Below are positions 25,335 to 35,464 of a stretch of 64,000 bases of DNA, one piece after another. The stretch covers positions 17,656,078 through 17,720,077 of the forward strand of contig OZ037769.1 of NCBI GenBank assembly GCA_964035545.1, written 5' to 3'. This stretch comes from Bugula neritina (lineage: Eukaryota; Bryozoa; Gymnolaemata; Cheilostomatida; Bugulidae). The translations under genes were made by a program, and so were the position numbers. The notes beneath the pieces are model-generated. The model made no database searches. It was given only the letters and a program-made list of their open reading frames with translations, and was not told the DNA's origin. Each line of letters opens with the position of its first letter. Within the stretch, counting starts at the first letter, position 1.

Positions 25335-27899
25335 CACAGTTAGTTTAAGGTCATACTTTTCATTTTCTGGCTCTTTGCCAGGTGCTTTATGTTCTATATG
25401 AACAATGTTCCACTGATAGCTCGAACAGGTTGAATGTCACAGGAACAAAAAAAATATGAAAAGATAAAGAAACTTATGTTCTCCAATATGCTTTTTTATT
25501 TTTTGCAAAAGCCAATTCATGTTTAAGTTATAGCTCGTTGAAAAACATAGTCCCCCTTCCACATTCTTTTTAATTTATACGCTCCTGACTTGTTATTGTG
25601 TCTCAATATGCCTTGTATTTGAGTGCTTGTTAGTCTCGCTTCACTAACTTTGCCTATACTTCACAAGTGCCAGTGCTGCTGGCTCAAAAGCTAAATGTTA
25701 TAAACTGTCAGCTAAAACCCAATCTTGTATTCCTAGGTTGGTTGGCCTAAATAAAACAATAGTCAAATCATGATTTCATGTTTTAAAAATTTACTCTATT
25801 CTAACCTGCTGCCTAGCTATAAGTTCTATTTTTGATGTATAATTACAAAATTTGTGATACATTTTTTTGGCAACCATGTGATTTATAAAATGCAGTAATG
25901 GTACTTATAATATTATATTATTATCATTATAATATATTATATAGTATTATGTGTGTTTTTATTATACTGCATAATATCTATTTTATTATTGTTTTTGTGC
26001 AAACAAGTGCAATTAACCTAGTTTTCAAAATGTACCTCTAAATTATCAGAATATCAGTTTAGATATTTTCATGCTTTGTAAGGTAAACCTAAAAAAAGAG
26101 GCTGTATTCCCAAAGTAAAGGGTGTTGAACTATGAACTATATTAGATTAGCCACTCTGCTACCAAGTGCATCAGTATAATATTATATGAATAGCTCTGAT
26201 GCTTTGTCTCCGGTGGCTGGCTGCGATATGATAACTTGGCCAACTTCCAAGAGTTTAAAATTGGCGCAATTATTCAAGAGGTTACATACTGCACAGAGCT
26301 AGCAGTGATAGTAACCTTGCTATCGGCTGTACTTATTACAACTGCCAGCATATAAGCTGCATTGTAGAATGCCGTTGGGGTAGGCTAGTAAAACCAAATT
26401 CTGCTCTCTAATATACCTTAAACACAATGCAGCAACATAATTGTTCGTTTCAAATTACATTGCCACCCTTACATGAGCTGTGGGCTTCATAAAAATTCAT
26501 ATGATTAGAGATTTATGCTATAGGCTAGCTATGATGAAAAGAAAACACCATTGTCAAAGTTAACTTCAAGTATGTTGTTTTCCAGAAACTCAGTAATGTC
26601 CATTTATATCTCCCGCATACAAATACTTATGTAATAGCATACAGTTTAAGTTTTATTTTAGAGCACATCTGCAAACTCTACAATAAGAGCTTGCTTTACC
26701 AGTCTATTTCAGACCTGTTTTTGTAGCTAGTAATACGCAAGCTACTTATTTTTAAACTTTTGGGTTATTTGTTCAAAACCATTAGCTTTGCTAGTAACCC
26801 GAGACTATTGCAACAGTTGACTGCTATCAACATGAATTGACAGCCTAATAATTATAACCCATTTGCGCGCAAAATATTTATGTACTCATAGTTACTCATA
26901 TAGTTGGCAATTTATTAACGATGACTGCGTGGTCCAGAGGTTAAAGGCGTCAGCGAGAAGCTGGTTGGTCATGGTTCAATCCTAGTATGCTGCATTATTT
27001 TTTGTCAATTTATGCAAATCCTACGCATGTATAATAAATATGGCTATAATTGTAAAGTTTTTTTTTAACTTTTGTTCAACAGTAAGACAACATACATGCA
27101 TAATACTTAGCTACTGAACACTGGGCTAAACTTTAAATTGATCTTATAGAATACAATGTACTTAAAATAATCATATGTGAATTAGAGAAACTGGAAGTAC
27201 AACTGCTGCACTATAGACAGACCTTTACTGACAAGACTGCAAAGTGAAGTGATTTAGCTGAAATTAACTCTGCCAAACAAACAAAGAATTATGTTGTGCT
27301 GAGGCATTGTCAATAGATTGTAACATAGTGAGATGATTCAGCTAAGTGCTAATGTAAAACAGGGAACATTATATTGGCAGAAATCCAATAGATTGCCAAT
27401 TTGTGCGAGAGGGTACTATATGTTATTGTGATAGCGCAGAGCGGCAAACGTACTAGGAATGTTATAATTAGTCACAGGAGCGTAGCTAGAACCACCATAT
27501 GAAGAATTTAGATAATTGCAGTGAAACTTGCAAAATGGTGTATGTTTTTACCAAATTGTGAAGAGCATAAACAGAATTTCAAAAAACAAAGAAAGTATAT
27601 TAGAGAAAACATATCAAGGAATGTCAAGTTTAACTTTTAGACTTTATAAAATGAATCCCCTGTGCTACAGCAGTGGAACATGGAGGGTGTAAAATTTTAC
27701 TTATTATGCAACAACTTTCTCAGAAAATTTTTTATTGAAAAATTAAAAAAGTATATGAAAGAGGAATGCAAGAGCTATCTTTTCATGTAAAATCTGTTAA
27801 TGTGAGACAAAAAATGTTCGAGCTATCCCCTGGAAACCGTTTATATATAACATAAAGCAGTGCCTGAATGTGGAAAGTAATGACCTTAAACTAACTGTG
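25335..27899. mobile_element. Non-autonomous terminal-inverted-repeat element, 2,565 bp
   Basis: The left end CACAGTTAGTTTAAGGTCAT is matched inverted at the right end, which finishes ATGACCTTAAACTAACTGTG. Diverged similarity continues about 170 bp inward (shared landmarks GCTTTATGTT and ATAGCTCGAACA). It is flanked by AT on both sides (25,333-25,334 and 27,900-27,901). Deleting the element and one AT restores an exact 13-bp minisatellite register, reading ATTACACACAGAT twice. No transposase frame exists inside. The interior is AT-rich and holds a tRNA-like unit. The superfamily cannot be assigned from ends alone. Confidence 0.8.
26923..27003 (+). ncRNA. tRNA-like pol III unit (degenerate; Ser-AGA-like loop)
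   Basis: TGGTCCAGAGG (26,930-26,940) matches the pol III A box and GGTTCAATCC (26,973-26,982) the B box; a six-T terminator follows at 26,998-27,003. D and anticodon stems can be drawn, the latter with an AGA anticodon (serine). However, the base before the anticodon is G instead of the invariant U, there is no long class II variable arm, the T stem is mispaired and the acceptor ends do not pair. It is therefore a tRNA pseudogene, or a SINE-like tRNA-derived head, inside the inverted-repeat element. It could still be transcribed by pol III. Confidence 0.55.
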
Positions 27900-28022
27900 A
27901 TTACACACAGATATTACACGGATATTATACACATATATTACAAGGATATTACAAGGATATTACACACATATATTACCAGGACATTACAAAATATTACACA
28001 CAGATGTTACAAGGATAAGACA
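27900..28022. repeat. Right, diverged part of the 13-bp minisatellite
   Basis: ATTACACACAGATATTACAC continues with variants such as ATTACAAGGAT and ATTACACACATAT. It is the continuation of the array at 25,060-25,334, but much more diverged than the left part. Confidence 0.85.
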
Positions 28023-28561
28023 AGACTACTACATTTATGATTGTGTATTTAAAGCAAGTAGTTGTGATTACTAGAAGCTCTTTCATTAGAATTCACGTAT
28101 CAGTACTGTTATTGCTTCATCAGTCTTTAATACTACTTCTAATAAATTCCTGTGTTACAGCTTTAGTTTGTTATAGCAATGATATAATTATGTCAGTCAT
28201 ACAACTTCTTCCCTTTTTGAAAAGGGAGAAATTAATAGTCAACATTTAGGAAAGGGAGGGAAATAGTTTCTTTAAGTCACCTATTCAATTTCTTTATGTC
28301 TCTTTGCGATGTTAATTTGTGTTTCTCTTTTTGATAGTTAATTTAGCATAGTCTATCTTCTTTTCCTGTTTATTTTGCCCTAAACATGATTTAAAAAGCT
28401 GCTTAAATTAAGGGGACAAATTTTTAAAAATATTTGATTGCTACATCTATGTTTTCCCTTCATTAGATTCTGAAACTTGAAGCACTAAAATTAGTGTACA
28501 TTTTCTTTGCTGCATACAGATCACTGATTTGGTAATGCCATTGGAACCTTCAGGGTGATGA

Positions 28562-28706
28562 TGAGTCATGAAATATAACACATGACGCAGCAATAGTCAC
28601 GTGATCAGTTACAGACGACTGAGCACGTGATCAGTTACAGGCGACTGAGCACGCCTGCTGCGCTGTCATTAGTAAGTTGCTCAACTGAAACTGTCATTGC
28701 ACGAAG
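28562..28706 (+). promoter_or_regulatory. CpG/E-box promoter-like start of copy A, with first exon end
   Basis: Two adjacent 26-bp repeats each begin CACGTG (28,598 and 28,624), preceded by an AP-1-like TGAGTCA (28,563-28,569). The block is CpG-rich against an AT-rich background. A donor-like CACGAAG|GTAATC follows at 28,706. Inverted versions at about 40,740-40,900 and 49,850-50,020 keep one CACGTG and end in CCAAG|GTAA donors, so the promoter-plus-donor arrangement is shared between copies. TSS and factors are inferred. Confidence 0.45.
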
Positions 28707-31552
28707 GTAATCCTTTATAATTTAGCATTTTATTTAATATTTTTTACTAACCTTTTACTGACTGTTAATTTGTATTTATTCATAGGCTTGGAATTCACAT
28801 TGAATATTGTATTTAATTGATAGGTTACTACCCATTTCTAGTCAATTTGATTCTGCAGTCATTTGAGCAGATGCAACTGCAAGGCTTATAATAAATTTCA
28901 ATTTAGCTTAGCTTCAAGTTGGCTTAATTTCAACATAACATAATTTACCCTGTTCTTCTCTGGTCTGTTGAACTAAACTACAAAATCAATACTATATGAA
29001 TAATAGTATAATTGAAATCAAATGTTTTAATTTTTTTCACTGTAACCTTACCAGTACAATCAAGTTGAACTTATGCCCAATGGTTTAATTTGTTTGACTT
29101 TATTTTAGTTACATACTCATTATGGTCATAAGCATTCCTTGAAATTGACAAGTTGAATATTTAGTTTAAGCTGCTGTAACTATAAAAAACAAGTTATATT
29201 TCTTATTTGAAGAAATCTCTTTCTTGGTTCTGTAGACTATGTTGAAGTTATCATGGTACAATTTTCAATACTCTAGATTTTAGAGCCTATGAGATGTCCC
29301 ATACATGTCTGTCATCATTTATTCAACAATTTTAATTCATCAAATGTGTTTTGTTTTTTAGAATGTCTCCAAGCAGCTCAGATATTCACACATTAGAGAA
29401 CATATGGTCTACACCAGGAAGATAGGATCTAGCCAACTGTGGTCAGTTCTGAGAGCCCCATCTTGGTTATAATTAGGTATTTATTATTTATGATAACTTA
29501 CTGTGTTTTCAATTTTACAGGATTATAAGGAAAGAATTATCTTGTACTTCTTGTATTTTTCTTGATAACTGATGTCCATAATTCATGTATATCTATTTCA
29601 GTTTGAAGTAGTGAAAAAGTTATGTTTTTTTCATTATTTTAGTCTTGTTAACTCCAAGTTTTGTGGAATTGTTCAAGTTAATCACTTGTAGTCAGTAGAC
29701 TAGTATCTCAGCTCTGCAAACATTCACTATTAGCTAATTAAAATGAAATGTTTTATATATTAAGGTAGTTTAGAATATTCCTTGTCTGTTTTGTAGTTGT
29801 GTTTGACCACATGCAGATAGAAGCTATACCTTGCTATCAAGACCAGTTTTATATCCATGAGATGCTCACAAGCCACATGTAGCAGTTGTCTTCTCTCTGT
29901 GTTTGATTCATCAAAACTTTTCATCAGTTCAGGTTTGTGTCTAAATGAATTGTTTATTGTAACAATATTTACTCTTTCCCTGTGTTATGTGCTATTAGGT
30001 TTTAGCATTCATAAAGCTACTACCAGTGCATGGCAATGAGGTGAACTCAGTTGACCCATATCTGCTCCTTAGTAGTTTTATTCTAGCTCCTAGGGGATAG
30101 CTACTCTCATAAATGATGTTAGATTCAGCTTTTTCTACCTTCCCTTGGACAAAGTTTGATTTAAGATAAGCATAACAAGCGTTACTACTCAAACACTGAA
30201 GCATGTGCTTTTGATCAAAGTTGCAATATAATTGTATAAAGTGTAGAATATATAACTTTGTAAAGTTGTGCACATGGAACTGTATAGAGATGATGATTAA
30301 AATGCAACTGTGTGAGTGTGGTACATGAAATATTCATACTATATGTTCTGTTAGCTATGAACTCCACTCTTGATTGATTTTGCAGTGTAACACTTGGCTG
30401 TTTTTCTGCTTTTAGTTTTAAAAAATTATGGCTGTTTATTTCATTCAAGAATTTCCAAACATGTTTCTAATAAAAGTTAAAACAGCCCATTGTAAAGGCT
30501 CTTGCAAACCTTACCCTAGCTTTAGCTATGTATGTAACCTTCCTGGCTCAAACCCAGTGTTGGTTTGTTTCACTTACAGGTTACTGATGGCTGCTTCATA
30601 ATATTCTTTCTGGATGGTTTGGTATTAGTTGGAGTTGTTTGATCTCTACTTGACCTGAACTATTTTCAGACTGAGGTGAACTACATACTACTCTATTTGA
30701 AGTGTGAGGTTAGCCGGTTATTATACTTTTTGCATGTCTAATTTTTCAGTAGTGTGTTGGAATTTTTGCATCTGTATCAGCTGTGATGAAAAGTAGACTT
30801 AATTTCTGTCAACATAAAACATATTATAGCCAGGAGAATATAAGCTCAGTAGAAGTGAAATTATATGCATCTTATCCTTGTTTGTCTGAATGCCAATACA
30901 AAATTTGACCCAAGAGATGAGAAATCAGCACATGATTAGAATTTTATTTTAAGATTTTACTTTTTATGGTAATGAAATCATTGCCTTCATTGAACACCAT
31001 CAATAAGTAATTTATTTGACTTTGGAGCTGTTTAAGCTGTTTCATGTAAATGCTAGCAGCAAACCTCATTCCAACTAAATGAGCACTCTTCAATCATATT
31101 TGTTATTTTGTCAATTTATTGCTAGCCGTGTGAAAACCTCTTATTAAATAATATAAGTTTACATAGTGCTATGCTTGCTTGTGGTAAGAAAATGAAGTCT
31201 GGTTTTCATTTTAGATATTTTATTATGGTTCTGTCAGCAAATCATGTTTTTTATTTAAATAATTATGACATTCTTCTATACATCTATACATAAATAAGAA
31301 TATGAATTTTCTTTTGTACTTCTCCATTTTGCTTCTGTTGCTTTCTTTACCACTGTTATATAAATTAAGCATTTTATTTCATTGTTTTTCATGATAAGCG
31401 ACTCTGCTTAATTATAGGCTGCTTTCTTCTTACAGTAACTGGTGTGATGGTCACATGGTCAGCTACTGGACAACCAACCAATTGGGTATAAAGTTCGACA
31501 AAGTCATTCTAGATTATTCTTCACATGTGTCAGCTGGATGAGCTATATGGAG
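28680..31552 (+). ncRNA. Possible spliced, probably non-coding transcript of copy A
   Basis: After the promoter-like block come blocks bounded by AG acceptors and GT donors: 29,362-29,476, 29,797-29,932, 29,999 onward, 30,580-30,708 and 31,436-31,552. These blocks are the parts best preserved in the inverted copies. No single frame runs through them. The first carries a 20-codon frame (MSPSSSDIHTLENIWSTPGR) that is kept at 38.5 kb but broken at 44.7 and 49.2 kb. The last ends VTGVMVTWSATGQPTNWV plus stop in all copies checked. This fits a lncRNA-like or eroded gene family; an unrecognised fast-evolving coding gene remains possible. Confidence 0.35.
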
Positions 31553-32403
31553 GTAATTCCTGTTGTTTTCAATATATTATAGAGATATTCATTGTAGCAG
31601 TCTAAAAAAAGTAGCAAAGTGAAAACAGTTACATCATAAGTTGTAAATGAAGTTGCAAGAAGCAAGCGTAAAGATAGGTGAAAATACTGGGTTGTTATAC
31701 CAGTCAAAAAGGCCAGCTATATTGTAGTAGCCATAATTAATGTGGAAAAATCGTAATATAGCTTGCATAGCTGTAATAATACATGAAAAGCTATAATGCA
31801 TTTAATCACAATTCAACCAGTAAACAGTTTCAAACTTTTCATCGAGTTGTATTTACAAGAAGTACTAATAAAAGTTGCACTAAGGTTAAACTGATATATT
31901 TTTTTACTTCTCTGTGAGTGGATATGACTTGGATGTTTTATGTGCCTTAACTTTACCTGATTATACATACCTGTGGTGGTTGATGTCTACTTTTATATCA
32001 TAATTATATATTTAGTTTGTTTTACCCTATCAGCTAAATATTCCAATTTTAAATTAATATAGGGAATAGGTTTTAGCAGTGGCAGCTTAATTCTGCTAAA
32101 GTCTCACATAACTTAACTATATACCTCTGGTATTATGCATTATACAATGTACTTATTTTCTGTAGTCTCTAAAACTAGTTTTTGATGCTTCAACTAAATT
32201 TGGTTGCTTTAAAGTCACTTTTATTGTGGATGTCTGCTTTGATTTCTCTATATAATTATTGGTGTGCCATGCATGGGTTTTAAAGCTGTAAACACTGTTT
32301 TACGTTTCACAAAATATATATTGTTGTATCCTATATTATCATGATGTTAGTTATAAAAAAATTTCACTTGTCAAAAAGTGGTAATTTGTATAATTGATAG
32401 TCA

Positions 32404-32420
32404 TGAAAGGGGGGGGGGGA
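32404..32420. repeat. Poly-G tract (about 11 G)
   Basis: Long G runs occur at several places in the duplicated units: here, 37,000-37,010 and 43,172-43,183, plus a C run at 42,626-42,637. Their lengths differ between copies, as expected of unstable homopolymers. Confidence 0.8.
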
Positions 32421-32619
32421 ATTCATGTGTTATATAATTCTACTGCACTATAAGGGAGAAAATATGTTGTCCGTATCAACTATCCTGTATAACCCATTGG
32501 CTGTTGAAATTTGGGCATACATGCTTTTACAGATACACTGTATAAGGCTTGAAAGTTGTTGGGACACTACATGAGCAGGGAAAGCTTTTGTTGAATCATT
32601 ACAGCTTTAGTTGTATTAA

Positions 32620-32697
32620 CATAGCTATGTTAGCTACATTAGGCTATGTTAGCTACATTAGGCTATGTTAGCTACATTAGGCTATGGTAGCTACATT
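32620..32697. repeat. 19-bp minisatellite CTATGTTAGCTACATTAGG, about 4 copies
   Basis: The inverted counterpart at about 35,580-35,636 has about 3 copies, so copy number changed after the palindrome formed. Confidence 0.85.
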
Positions 32698-32810
32698 ATG
32701 TTTTTCTCTGTTGTGTTATTTGCTTATGTACAGCTATTTTGGCTATTCCAGAAAAAAGCTCTTTTCTAGACTAATATAAACCCTGCACTTTCAGCTCTCT
32801 CTTCATTCAG

Positions 32811-34191
32811 TCTTTGGAAATGCACATCTCTTTTAAAGTAACGGGAACTAACTTGAGAGTTGGTTGTTTTAGAAATGCTCACCTTTCATCTGAAGGATTT
32901 AAAGCGCCAAAGGCTTACAGTTCATGCAGGCTAATATATAAGGTAAGTTTCATTTTTCATTTATTGGTGCACACAATTTATTTGATGAAGAATAGTTAAT
33001 AAATTCAGTTTGATACAAAGTTGTTTGTGGATTAGGTGTTATTTATGTTCAACAATTGCTATGGCCATAATAAAAATAGGAAATGTTAGTTTTGAAGTAT
33101 TGAGTTTACATAACTACCATCTCTAAATTGTGTTTTAGGATAGAATTACCCGTGGGGTGGATACCAGGGCTACACAATATACTGTGTGTCAGTTTGAGAC
33201 GGAGGGAACACGCCAGTGAGGACTACAGCTCTCGTCTCTACCCCTTCACCTGTGCTAGAAGTGGTGAGACAGTACTGGTCCTATAAATACTACTAGGCAT
33301 GGTGAGACAATGATATACACCTACTTATAATTTTCTTTCTTGAACAAGAACAGGCCATTCCACCACTGGTAGTTATTGCTAGAACGTTTTTGGCTATGTA
33401 GCAGGCTACAATAGTTAGCTATTAAGCCATTAGAGAATAGCCTTTATTTTAAGCTATTTATAGCAAGCAGATGACAAATACAATTAGTAATCAGTATTCT
33501 ATTATAAGGCATAGACCCATAAGGAGTGACCCACAAGGTAGCTATTTTGTATTGCATTATATTCAAATTTTGTTCTTTTGATAGTTTATAGTGTTGTAGC
33601 TTCACTGAATGATATTTCTTGTATTTATGTTTTTTATTGCAGTCAGTTGGTCATGAGTGTATTATATAGTTGACATTGTTTAATAGGTTTCACTGTTAGT
33701 AAAGGTTAGTCACCTAGAAATAAAGATGCAATTCAGTGGCAAATGAGCATCAGACTCTACTTGGTCTTGAGAATGAAAATTTAATATACTGTTGCAAGAA
33801 CGCTCACCAACGGAGCTGGTGGAGACTGTCATAATTTAATATATTATTCTGTTTGTAGGGGCGCTGGCCAATATCAATCAATTCCTCAAGAGTCCCTGCC
33901 TGCTGCACATAGGTTGCGACATCAACTCAGCAGATGTTTTTTATGTCAGCCAATCAGATATGCTGGAGTGAGGCACAAATATATTGCACCGTTGAGCCCT
34001 AGCAGGTGTCTTGTACCATTATTTCTAAGTCTGACATGTGTTCACAGGTGCCTTATGTCTCAGGAGATATGTTGACATGAGCTCACAAGTCTTCTTTTAC
34101 ATTGTTATGTACCAATGCTATAGTAAATATTTTATACTAATTTAAGTCTTTTTGTATACATTTTATCCATGCGTTAGTGTGCAACAATAAA
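32811..34191 (+). pseudogene. Proteasome beta-7 (PSMB7)-like fragment, copy A
   Basis: A TATAAA (about 32,775) precedes exon 32,811-32,942, which reads [20 protein letters not shown] and ends AAG|GTAAGT. Exon 33,139-33,263 continues in phase with a VDTRATQ segment. In PSMB7 the order is a GFSF..C.RN propeptide, Lys/Pro linker, TGTTIAG and then YKDG..LGADTRATE. The catalytic TGTTI block present in copy B is missing here (the exon is 12 nt shorter), and the frame stops after about 28 codons of the second exon. Another frame of that exon joins a good last exon (33,859-33,971) containing HIGCDINSADVFYVSQSDML, followed by AATAAA at 34,186. That last exon only weakly resembles the PSMB7 LGGVD..GP.LY region. 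Probably a pseudogene, possibly still transcribed. Confidence 0.55.
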
Positions 34192-35061
34192 CTGATGACT
34201 ATACTATTTTCACCAAGTTTTTTTGATATACCCATTTCTAGGATGTAATTTATCCAATGTATTAGGCTTGCCTTATTATATTACATGCATGATATTCATT
34301 ATTACAAGAATTTTTATGTTTTTTTACATGTATTTTATTTGATTACAAATGCAACAATAAATACTACGGTGGCAGGTGGCTCCCTTTGTGCAAAATGGCT
34401 CTTTCTATTACTTTTCTTGTCTGCAAAGAAAAACCAAAATAGTCTCAGTCTCAGTCTCAGTCTCAGTCTCAGTCTCAGTCTCAGTCTCAGTCTCAGTCTC
34501 AGTCTCAGTCTCAGTCTCAGTCTCAGTCTCAGTCTCAGTCTTATACATATACATATACATATACAAAAAAGGAAAAAACTGCTTTGACATGCAAAAGTGA
34601 ACAGAGAAGTGCATTGTGGAAAAGGTTGATAAACACTGCACTAACCTCTCTCCTGTTTGCTTTGTCGTAAGGACTGATGTAATGTTTGTGTTGTCAACTC
34701 AGAGGTCCATGTGGGAACCTGGGCCCAGGTCATTGGGTATTCCAACACCAGCTTAACCTGGCTCAACCTACAAAAGTTTCAAGACTTTAGAGCGGAAAGC
34801 AAACCGGAGTACAACAAATTTGTTCCGAAAGAGAAAAGTGAACTGCTTTAAGAGGACAGCAAACAGGACAATAAAGAGAAGAGAACAGGAAAACAAAGTT
34901 ACTAGAATGATTTCAAGCACTTACATGTTCAGTTTCTATTCATTCTCAAAGATGGCCATAGCAATTAGGGAGCAGGACATTACGGTACGTACGTCAGAGG
35001 ATCCATGAGAGCATATGGTGGAGAGTTTGGGGCCTGTAGGGTCCACTCCAAGAAGTAGAAA
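33264..35061. other. Spacer at the centre of the palindrome
   Basis: This sequence is not shared by the two arms. It holds the copy A last exon and poly(A) signal, an AGTCTC microsatellite, and a perfect 14-bp palindrome ACCTGGGCCCAGGT at about 34,725. No other gene is supported. Confidence 0.6.
34441..34540. repeat. AGTCTC hexanucleotide microsatellite, 16.7 uninterrupted copies
   Basis: A perfect 100-bp run followed by four TATACA-type units (34,541-34,565). All Ser/Val, Leu/Ser and Glu/Thr repeat frames here are products of this run. Confidence 0.98.
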
Positions 35062-35464
35062 CTAAAGACAGCATGCCAGCTTATCAACAGTATCTTCTGT
35101 AGCCCTGGTATCCATGCCCAGGATAACTCCATCCTAAAATATAAGTTGTGTAAACTCAATACTTTGCAACTAACAATTCCTATTTTTATTATGGCCCTAA
35201 CAATTGTTGAACAATAATAGCAAACACCTAATCCACAAACAACTTTGTCTCAAACTGAATTTATTAACTATTTTTTAACAAATAAATTATGTGCATCAAA
35301 AAATGAAAAATGAAACTTACCTTATATATTATCCCACATATAGTCGTGCCAGTACTGTAACCTTTTGGTGCTGTAAAACCTTTAGATGAAAGATGAGCAT
35401 TTCTAAAACAACCAACTCTCAAGATAATTCCTGTTGCTTGAAGAGAGATGTGCGTTCCCAAAGA
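35062..35464 (-). pseudogene. Proteasome beta-7 (PSMB7)-like fragment, copy B
   Basis: Exon 35,464-35,321 (48 codons, donor AAG|GTAAGT) reads [20 protein letters not shown] and then [12 protein letters not shown]. Exon 35,133-35,062 continues in phase as DGVILGMDTRATEDTV and stops seven codons later. This matches the end of the PSMB7 propeptide, the cleavage site before the catalytic Thr (TTI), and the Asp17 region (LGADTRATE). PSMB7 is the trypsin-like beta2 subunit of the 20S proteasome core. The rest of the protein, including the Lys33 region, is absent and a TAG ends the frame, so it cannot make an active subunit. The 187-bp intron matches the 196-bp intron of copy A in position. Confidence 0.7.

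Larger units (their letters stand above)
28255..33263 (+). repeat. Segmental duplication copy A (plus orientation)
   Basis: This stretch reappears in reverse complement to the right. Landmarks with inverted matches include 28,365-28,480 (at about 41,000-41,110 and 50,110-50,220), 29,362-29,476 (38,400-38,520; 44,640-44,745; 49,075-49,190), 29,797-29,932 (37,950-38,060; 40,370-40,500; 44,190-44,310; 48,640-48,770), 31,436-31,552 (36,750-36,875; 42,920-43,050; 51,640-51,765) and 32,811-33,180 (35,090-35,464). Copies are clearly similar but carry many substitutions and indels. Confidence 0.9.

Noticed and set aside
25021-25401. 126-codon Tyr/Thr/His repeat protein
   Set aside because: A translation of the 13-bp minisatellite; three units make 39 bp, which keeps the frame open by arithmetic.
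26923-26994. Functional tRNA-Ser
   Set aside because: Acceptor stem unpaired, T stem mispaired, U33 replaced and no long variable arm.
28037-28249. 70-codon hydrophobic plus-strand frame after the minisatellite
   Set aside because: AT-rich hydrophobic translation with no family match or splice context.
34285-34641. Leu/Ser, Val/Ser and Thr/Glu repeat proteins
   Set aside because: Three translations of one AGTCTC microsatellite.
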